Assembly: GCA_910586985.1 (NCBI GenBank)
Contig: CAJUKK010000007.1
Span: 1-64,000, forward strand
Reading direction: 5' to 3'
DNA from: an uncultured Christensenellaceae bacterium
GTDB lineage: Bacteria; Bacillota; Clostridia; Christensenellales; Borkfalkiaceae
DNA length: 64,000 bases
The notes under the pieces were generated by a model, which saw only the letters and a list, made by a program, of their open reading frames with translations, was not told the DNA's origin and searched no databases. The position numbers and the translations under genes are program-made. Below are positions 59,797-64,000 of this stretch, in pieces (the stretch's first letter is position 1; each line of letters starts with the position of its first letter).

Positions 59797-60386
59797 GTTA
59801 CGCCCTCCCGTCTGAATTGGCATTTTTCAAGCAACATACAATTCCGACACGACTTTTTTTCATCTTTACCAACGGCGACAACTCCCGCCATTGATTTTTG
59901 CGGTGCAATCAGTCCCGACGGCAAAAGCTCCATGCCAATTCTTTCAGGCTTGAGTTCGCGAAATATAGGCTTGATGTCTTCTACCGAACTCCCGCCGTAT
60001 CCCGAGCAAAAGCGGTATGATACACGCTCTGCAAGTTTGCTTTCGTATTCGTCCGAAAGCTGTTCGAGCAGTGCGCTCGCGCAGGCGTCACACACGACGG
60101 CGCGCGGCATATCGGTACACATGAGACGGCGCACGTGAATATCCACTTCTGCACCGAGCGTCATCGCGCACAGATAAAGACCTTCCGCGCCGCTTAGATA
60201 ATCGGTATACGGCTGCTTGTTCAAAAATTCAGGCGCTTCACCATAATATTTTTCGATATGACGAAACCGATGTATTTTTAAAATTTCATCCAAACAACCG
60301 TCTAAAAGATCGTAAGAGGCATTGTCAAGCGCGCCATAAAAACCGAGATAAGTACATGCCGAGGTTTTAACAGCCGAATAATTCAT
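59772..60386 (-). CDS. Methionine synthase reactivation-domain protein (split MetH)
   Basis: 204 residues resembling the C-terminal SAM-binding activation domain of MetH: RVSYRFCSGYGGSSVEDIKPIF and ERIGMELLPSGLIAPQKSMAG are its hallmark (R-x3-GYG and S-G-L-x2-P-x-KS). The tail adds a four-cysteine motif CRNCMLLEKC then GVTC, which could bind an iron-sulfur cluster or zinc. It overlaps metF by 20 nt upstream and metH by 25 nt downstream, so the three are co-translated. It should re-methylate oxidised cob(II)alamin in trans. Confidence 0.88.
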   Translation of the reverse strand: MNYSAVKTSACTYLGFYGALDNASYDLLDGCLDEILKIHRFRHIEKYYGEAPEFLNKQPYTDYLSGAEGLYLCAMTLGAEVDIHVRRLMCTDMPRAVVCDACASALLEQLSDEYESKLAERVSYRFCSGYGGSSVEDIKPIFRELKPERIGMELLPSGLIAPQKSMAGVVAVGKDEKKSCRNCMLLEKCQFRREGVTCYKSETK

Positions 60387-61245
60387 GGAATAAATTCTTC
60401 ATCCTCCCGCATATCGCACGCGCCGTCGCCGCATTATTCATAATATAGAGATGTATCCCCGGCGCACCTTTTGCAACCAAGTCCATTGTCTGATAAACGG
60501 CATAATTAATCCCGATCTCCTCCATGACCGCGGGATTTTCGGCATAGATTTCTATCATGTTACGCAATTCCAACGGAATCGTACTGCCGCACATGCTCTG
60601 AATGCGCTTGATGTTCTTTACATTGGTCAAAGGCATGATCGCGGGAATAATCGGAGATACAATGCCGATTTTCCGCGCCTCGTTGACCAACCGATAATAA
60701 TAAGAATTATCGTAAAACATTTGCGTTATAAAAAACGTAGCGCCGCACTCTTCTTTTTTCTTCATGTGTATAAGATCCTGATAGAGCGATTCACATTCCG
60801 AATGCCCCTCCGGATAACACGCCGCACCGAGCGTAAATCCGTACGGTTTCAGATAACTCGCAAGATCGCTCGCATGCTTAAAATAACGGCAATATTCGCG
60901 GTCGCAATCAATGGGCGGGTCACCGCGGAGCGCAAGCACATTTTTAATCCCGCCGTCCTTTAACGATTGTGCCACAGCGTCGATCTCGGAAGGCGTAGAC
61001 GGCCCGCCTGTAATATGCGCAAGCGCCGTTATCCGCGCAGTATTTTGAATATACTTTGCAATCTCCGCCGTGCTCTTTGAATTACTGCCGCCCGCACCGT
61101 AAGTCACGCTGATGAAATCTGGATTTAATTCCTTTAATTCATCAATAGCCGCAAATAATTTCGCCTTTCCTTCCCCGTCCTTCTTGGGCGGAAAAACTTC
61201 GAAGGACAGCGTACGTTTACTTTTAATAATCTCGCTGATTTTCAC
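60367..61245 (-). CDS. metF: Methylenetetrahydrofolate reductase
   Basis: 292 residues, TIM barrel. N-terminal LSFEVFPPKKDGEGK, SVTYGAGGS and the FFITQMFYDN strand carry flavin and folate contacts. It makes methyl-THF for MetH. The start is GTG at 61245 after AAGGAAG; no better ATG exists. In anaerobes without the NADH site it may use ferredoxin through a partner, which is not visible here. First gene of the metF-reactivase-metH unit. Confidence 0.94.
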   Translation of the reverse strand: MKISEIIKSKRTLSFEVFPPKKDGEGKAKLFAAIDELKELNPDFISVTYGAGGSNSKSTAEIAKYIQNTARITALAHITGGPSTPSEIDAVAQSLKDGGIKNVLALRGDPPIDCDREYCRYFKHASDLASYLKPYGFTLGAACYPEGHSECESLYQDLIHMKKKEECGATFFITQMFYDNSYYYRLVNEARKIGIVSPIIPAIMPLTNVKNIKRIQSMCGSTIPLELRNMIEIYAENPAVMEEIGINYAVYQTMDLVAKGAPGIHLYIMNNAATARAICGRMKNLFHELFGC

Positions 61246-61282
61246 CGATGTTCTTCCTTATTATAAAATATAATTTAACTGT

Positions 61283-61298
61283 ACATTTACATAAATGT
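61283..61298. promoter_or_regulatory. Dyad in the metF leader
   Basis: ACATTTA-CA-TAAATGT is a perfect dyad 38 nt upstream of the metF start. It may be an operator or a small leader hairpin. No SAM or T-box riboswitch pattern is visible in this 90-nt leader. Confidence 0.45.
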
Positions 61299-61338
61299 GT
61301 TTCGTTATATAATTTCAAGACAGCTTTTTATTGAAAAT

Positions 61339-61367
61339 ATTATACTGCAAACACGTTAAAAAATCAA
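61339..61367 (-). promoter_or_regulatory. Promoter of metF
   Basis: Minus-strand TTGATT (61362-61367), 17-bp spacer, TATAAT (61339-61344). Confidence 0.75.
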
Positions 61368-61379
61368 TATAAGTTTTAA

Positions 61380-61521
61380 TAAATAAAAAATCCGAACCAC
61401 TCGCTTGTTGCAAGTATTTGGTTCGGACTAAATTACTTGGTGCGCCAAACGGTAACAAATCCGAACCTCTATGTTGGACACGCCTATATTTTGCTCCGTA
61501 AGCACATTTCAATCTAAATTC
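61380..61521 (-). ncRNA. Candidate small RNA or attenuator, copy B of the dispersed element
   Basis: A perfect-spacing promoter at 61528-61556 would start a transcript near 61521. It contains GGTTCGGAT (61458-61466), TGGCGCACCA (61437-61446), GTCCGAACC (61419-61427) and GGTTCGGAT (61389-61397), and then T6. Segment 2 can pair with segment 1 or with segment 3; the latter makes a 9-bp terminator stem (61390-61398 with 61418-61426). The transcript is about 140 nt. Read-through would enter metF. The same order of parts occurs at 4951-5036. No coding frame of note. Confidence 0.5.
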
Positions 61522-61527
61522 TATTAC

Positions 61528-61556
61528 ATTATAACACTGTTAAGCCAAAAAGTCAA
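61528..61556 (-). promoter_or_regulatory. Promoter without a downstream gene (copy B element)
   Basis: Minus-strand TTGACT (61551-61556), 17-bp spacer, TATAAT (61528-61533). The only thing between it and the metF promoter is the three-segment element. Confidence 0.78.
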
Positions 61557-61671
61557 TGATTTATCCTCCGAATTTTTCCTTTCGTTCGGGCGTATCGTTG
61601 CGCAGAGTGTCGCGGAAGTAAACGGCTCCCGAAAACATTACTTTGGCTTTGTAACCGAACTTCATATTTTT

Positions 61672-61701
61672 AACACCGAGCTTTTACGTTCGGTGTTTTT
61701 T
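61672..61701 (+). terminator. Terminator-like hairpin before the ardA cluster
   Basis: AACACCGA (61672-61679) pairs with 61690-61697; T6 follows. Plus-strand DNA just left of it (about 61557-61670) shows no recognisable gene, nor does 61702-61831. Confidence 0.72.
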
Positions 61702-61831
61702 CATTTTATGCAATCTTTTCGTCCGCTCGTTGACTTCCGGTCGTTGCCATATAGCAAACTGCGAGCGAACTCCCCTCTGCGCGTCGTTTGCCCTGCCGAA
61801 AGGCAAAATAAAAATTTCGGAGGTAACAAAA

Positions 61832-62134
61832 ATGGACAAAGTTGTTTATTCGGTTTCCAAAGTAAACAGCGACAAGAAGTTGAAGGGTTTAGGTTATCTG
61901 GTTGAAGATAATCTGCTTATTCCCGCAACTTCGAGCAAGGGCAATCCGTACATACGGGTATTCGAGAACGTGACGAAACACTGCCACCCCGTCGGGAAAG
62001 ACAAGACGGAATATAAGGGTTACGTGACGCTCGCATATGAGAACATCAACGTGTTCAACAAAGAGAAAGACCGTTACGAATTGCTTGACTACGTAGAAAC
62101 TACATTTTACGTATGGTTCAAGCTGGTTGATTGA
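61832..62134 (+). CDS. Small mobile-element protein, unknown function
   Basis: 100 residues, start chosen at 61832 because GGAGG lies 9 nt upstream; a longer frame lacks a site. The translation is beta-rich and charged (VVYSVSKVNSDKKLKGLGYL, ending ETTFYVWFKLVD), without membrane helices or a recognised motif. It heads a tight plus-strand cluster with ardA, a genetic setting common in conjugative elements of Bacillota. Function unknown. Confidence 0.72.
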   Translation: MDKVVYSVSKVNSDKKLKGLGYLVEDNLLIPATSSKGNPYIRVFENVTKHCHPVGKDKTEYKGYVTLAYENINVFNKEKDRYELLDYVETTFYVWFKLVD

Positions 62135-62147
62135 GGAGGTAAAGAAA

Positions 62148-62273
62148 ATGGGCATTTGCGATACTTGCGTATTAAACGGCAGATGCGACGGAAGATGCGG
62201 AGATACCGATCCGCTCTTCTACGCATTCGAGGAAGAGAACGATTATTACGATTACGAGGAGGAAGATCAATGA
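62148..62273 (+). CDS. Small acidic cysteine protein
   Basis: 41 residues in two halves: a cysteine-rich start (CDTCVLNGRCDGRC, a possible metal site) and a strongly acidic, tyrosine-rich tail (EEENDYYDYEEEDQ). GAGGAGG lies 7-8 nt upstream, and the TGA stop overlaps the next ATG by four bases, which supports real translation. An acidic DNA-mimic tail would fit the anti-restriction context, but that is only a suggestion. Confidence 0.65.
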   Translation: MGICDTCVLNGRCDGRCGDTDPLFYAFEEENDYYDYEEEDQ

Positions 62274-62515
62274 GAAACGAATATTACATGAAAGAATATT
62301 GGCATTTCAACGGCGATTATAACATCATATTAAATCTGATAGAAGTGAACACGGTACACATGACAGCAACGGTTGCCATCAACAACCTCGGAAAACTCAC
62401 GCAAGAAACGGTAGAACTGCGCGGAGAGAACGACAACCCGTATTTTGAGTACGGCGTTATGAACGACAAAATTTTCATTGACGATTTTGAGTTCGTCGGA
62501 GGAGATGCAGCATGA
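62270..62515 (+). CDS. Small unknown protein of the ardA cluster
   Basis: 81 residues, acidic, with alternating strands (YNIILNLIEVNTVHMTATVAI). Start at 62270 overlaps the previous stop and has GAGGAGG 7 nt upstream; its own stop overlaps the ardA start. A longer reading frame to 62156 is out of register with the preceding gene and is rejected. No family recognised. Confidence 0.68.
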   Translation: MRNEYYMKEYWHFNGDYNIILNLIEVNTVHMTATVAINNLGKLTQETVELRGENDNPYFEYGVMNDKIFIDDFEFVGGDAA

Positions 62516-63063
62516 ACAGGATTGCAATGGTTATCGGTTCATGGGGAAGCTATAACGAATGCAACGAGCGCGCGTTGGGCAGCAGCTGGTTGAACTTTGA
62601 CGATTTTGACGAATGGGAAGAAATCGAAGAAAAACTCATAAGGGAAGGCTTCGAGCTGAACGGTATCGACGAAGAATTATTCGTGCAGGATATCGAAGGC
62701 ATCCCCACTTCGTGTCAAGACTGGGATAACACGCACCCTCAAGAAATATTCGAACTTATAAAGGAATCCGGCGTGTTGGACTACGAATGCAAGTACGAGC
62801 TTATGGAGGCATACTGCGAAGTCCGTTCTTTTGACGAATGGTCTGACCGCGTGAAACAGTGCGGTGAAAATTGGGATTCGGATATTGCATTTTACAAAGG
62901 ACAGGATATGTACGACGTAGCTTACAATCTCGTAAATGAATTTTACGATTTGGATAAGATGCTCGGTCATCTTGCATCTTATTTCGACTATAATGCGTTT
63001 GCGCGGGATTTGAAATTCGACGGATACACGGAAACGTCGAACGGCGTAATTGAAATCAGATAA
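62512..63063 (+). CDS. ardA: ArdA antirestriction protein
   Basis: 183 residues, strongly acidic. SWGSYNECNERALGSSWLNF and DEELFVQDIEG near the N-terminus are the ArdA signature. ArdA is an elongated dimer that mimics bent B-DNA and blocks type I restriction enzymes, protecting incoming conjugative DNA. It is translationally coupled to the small protein before it. Its presence marks the right end of the window as part of a conjugative or mobilizable element. Confidence 0.93.
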   Translation: MNRIAMVIGSWGSYNECNERALGSSWLNFDDFDEWEEIEEKLIREGFELNGIDEELFVQDIEGIPTSCQDWDNTHPQEIFELIKESGVLDYECKYELMEAYCEVRSFDEWSDRVKQCGENWDSDIAFYKGQDMYDVAYNLVNEFYDLDKMLGHLASYFDYNAFARDLKFDGYTETSNGVIEIR

Positions 63064-63080
63064 ATAAAAGGAGAAAAATC

Positions 63081-63494
63081 ATGAATACGACCTATGAACA
63101 GAGAAAAGAAGTTGCAATCAAGGCATTGAAACAGCTCGATATTTACAAGCCCTATATCGAGGGCTTTCAGGAAAACGATCAAGTATGTTTCTACGAAAAC
63201 TTCGGCGGGCACTGGGTTTACCAAGAGCCTGAAATCGAAGCTAAGATGAAAGAAATCGAAAAGGAATACAACGGCACTGTGTACGCCATCACGCACGAAT
63301 ACACCAAATTCGGAGAGTGTTACGACTTTTTGCTTGTAACCGATTATCCCGAAGAATGGGGCGACATTGTTTGCAGCGAAGAAAAAACGCATTATGTCTT
63401 CGCTTACGTTTGGAATAAAACGGACGAATGGTGCAGCGAGCTGGGAACGATCGGCGTGCAGAGCTTCGGCGGCGGCATCAAGCGTGTTGCATAA
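63081..63494 (+). CDS. Unknown acidic protein downstream of ardA
   Basis: 137 residues, acidic and rich in aromatic residues (FYENFGGHWVYQEPEIEAKM, DFLLVTDYPEEWGD). It may be a DNA-mimic-like or hypothetical accessory of the ardA cluster, but no motif identifies it. It starts 17 nt after the ardA stop with AAGGAG 10 nt upstream. No membrane segment. Confidence 0.7.
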   Translation: MNTTYEQRKEVAIKALKQLDIYKPYIEGFQENDQVCFYENFGGHWVYQEPEIEAKMKEIEKEYNGTVYAITHEYTKFGECYDFLLVTDYPEEWGDIVCSEEKTHYVFAYVWNKTDEWCSELGTIGVQSFGGGIKRVA

Positions 63495-63506
63495 GGAGAA
63501 AAAATC

Positions 63507-64000
63507 ATGACGCTTATATTTACTTGTAACGGCTATCAAAAAAAGACATACGAAGAAACCGAATATAATGTGGAAATTTCAGCGACAAAAGAATTGTACG
63601 AATATTTTTCGGTGCTCTTTGAAAACAACGAGCTCAACGCAAGCAATACAAACGAAACCGTTATCACCGTTCTCCGCGAGCTATCGTGGTTCAACGATTT
63701 CATTTTCAGACACGTTGTAAAAATAGCAAATAAAGAAAAACACGTTTATATGATTTTATTCGACTGGTCTACCACCGATTCGGACGGAATCGAAACGTTC
63801 CTCTATCACGATTACGAAGCCGCCCGTAAAAAACTGGACGAGATCATCCAAAACGAATGCGATGCCGATCTGAGCTGGATAGGCTCGGAAGTATTCGACG
63901 AAAACGGCGACGTCAACGATGGTTACGAATTGGACTGTAACACGGACGACAAAGCCGCGGAAGATCTTTACTGGCATGTCGTCGATAAAAACGACTACAA
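63507..64000 (+). CDS. Unknown acidic protein, cut by window edge
   Basis: At least 164 residues; the frame is open to base 64000. AAGGAG precedes the ATG. The translation is acidic (DEIIQNECDADLSWIGSEVF, DENGDVNDGYELDC) with a hydrophobic strand VYMILFDWSTTD in the middle. It continues the tight plus-strand cluster of the mobile element. No family recognised; completeness cannot be judged. Confidence 0.65.
   Translation, partial: MTLIFTCNGYQKKTYEETEYNVEISATKELYEYFSVLFENNELNASNTNETVITVLRELSWFNDFIFRHVVKIANKEKHVYMILFDWSTTDSDGIETFLYHDYEAARKKLDEIIQNECDADLSWIGSEVFDENGDVNDGYELDCNTDDKAAEDLYWHVVDKNDY

Noticed and set aside
61246..61340. SAM riboswitch or T-box ahead of metF
   Set aside because: The leader is short and AT-rich, with a simple dyad but none of the conserved helices or the T-box core sequence.
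1..64000. CRISPR arrays, rRNA operons, intact insertion sequences
   Set aside because: No regularly spaced repeats, rRNA-like stretches or transposase genes with terminal repeats were found on reading both strands.

Overview
The window looks like a chromosomal segment of an anaerobic, Gram-positive member of the Bacillota (Clostridia-like). This is an inference from the LL-diaminopimelate aminotransferase route to DAP, an NfnAB-type ferredoxin/NAD(P)H transhydrogenase, a B12-dependent methionine synthase whose reactivation domain is a separate gene, strong AGGAGG-type ribosome binding sites, consensus TTGACA-17-TATAAT promoters and the gene order miaB-mutS-mutL-miaA. No rRNA, intact tRNA or CRISPR array is visible. 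Species cannot be named from sequence alone.

Layout. Bases 1-5,090 are an AT-richer accessory element. It holds the start of a large serine recombinase, a TetR regulator with a metallo-beta-lactamase-fold hydrolase and a PEBP-family protein, and then a small replicon module: a sigma-like HTH protein, a small unknown protein, a stem-loop presenting the nonanucleotide TAGTATTAC, and a Rep protein of the eukaryotic-virus-like (CRESS) HUH-helicase type. Bases 5,200-8,105 are a worn accessory zone: a nitroreductase-MATE efflux operon behind an attenuator-like hairpin, plus two gene remnants. Bases 8,140-61,245 are core genome, mostly on the minus strand. In order they contain: a tRNA-modification and mismatch-repair operon (miaB-mutS-mutL-miaA-ynbB type); a bifunctional penicillin-binding protein; thiI with a cysteine desulfurase; a long arginine/carbamoyl-phosphate operon ending in a carB-dapF gene fusion; an acyl-ACP thioesterase; cwlD; nfnAB; degV; a nitrilase-like protein without its catalytic residues; a purA-dapF-pyrG-dapL-malQ-mscL operon; a NUDIX hydrolase; a DUF1540-type small protein; rplI; a giant leucine-rich-repeat surface protein; the galactose genes with a divergent AraC regulator; and metF/metH. 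Bases 61,830-64,000 begin another mobile-element region with ardA and small acidic proteins, all on the plus strand.

How the genes work together. The arg operon (argG-C-J-B-D-F, carA, carB-dapF) covers ornithine to argininosuccinate plus its carbamoyl phosphate supply; argH is not in the window. metF, the reactivation-domain protein and metH overlap one another and form a folate-to-methionine unit. DAP for peptidoglycan and lysine is served by dapL and a stand-alone dapF, so the second DapF domain fused to CarB is redundant on paper and lacks one catalytic cysteine.

Most notable: the CRESS-type origin plus Rep; the CarB-DapF fusion; two related, oppositely oriented three-segment RNA-like elements (4,951-5,036 and 61,380-61,521) whose middle segment can pair with either flank; a nested 168-bp inverted repeat next to the recombinase; a repeated 19-nt operator-like element in the arg promoter; and two genes whose promoters leave almost no 5' untranslated leader.
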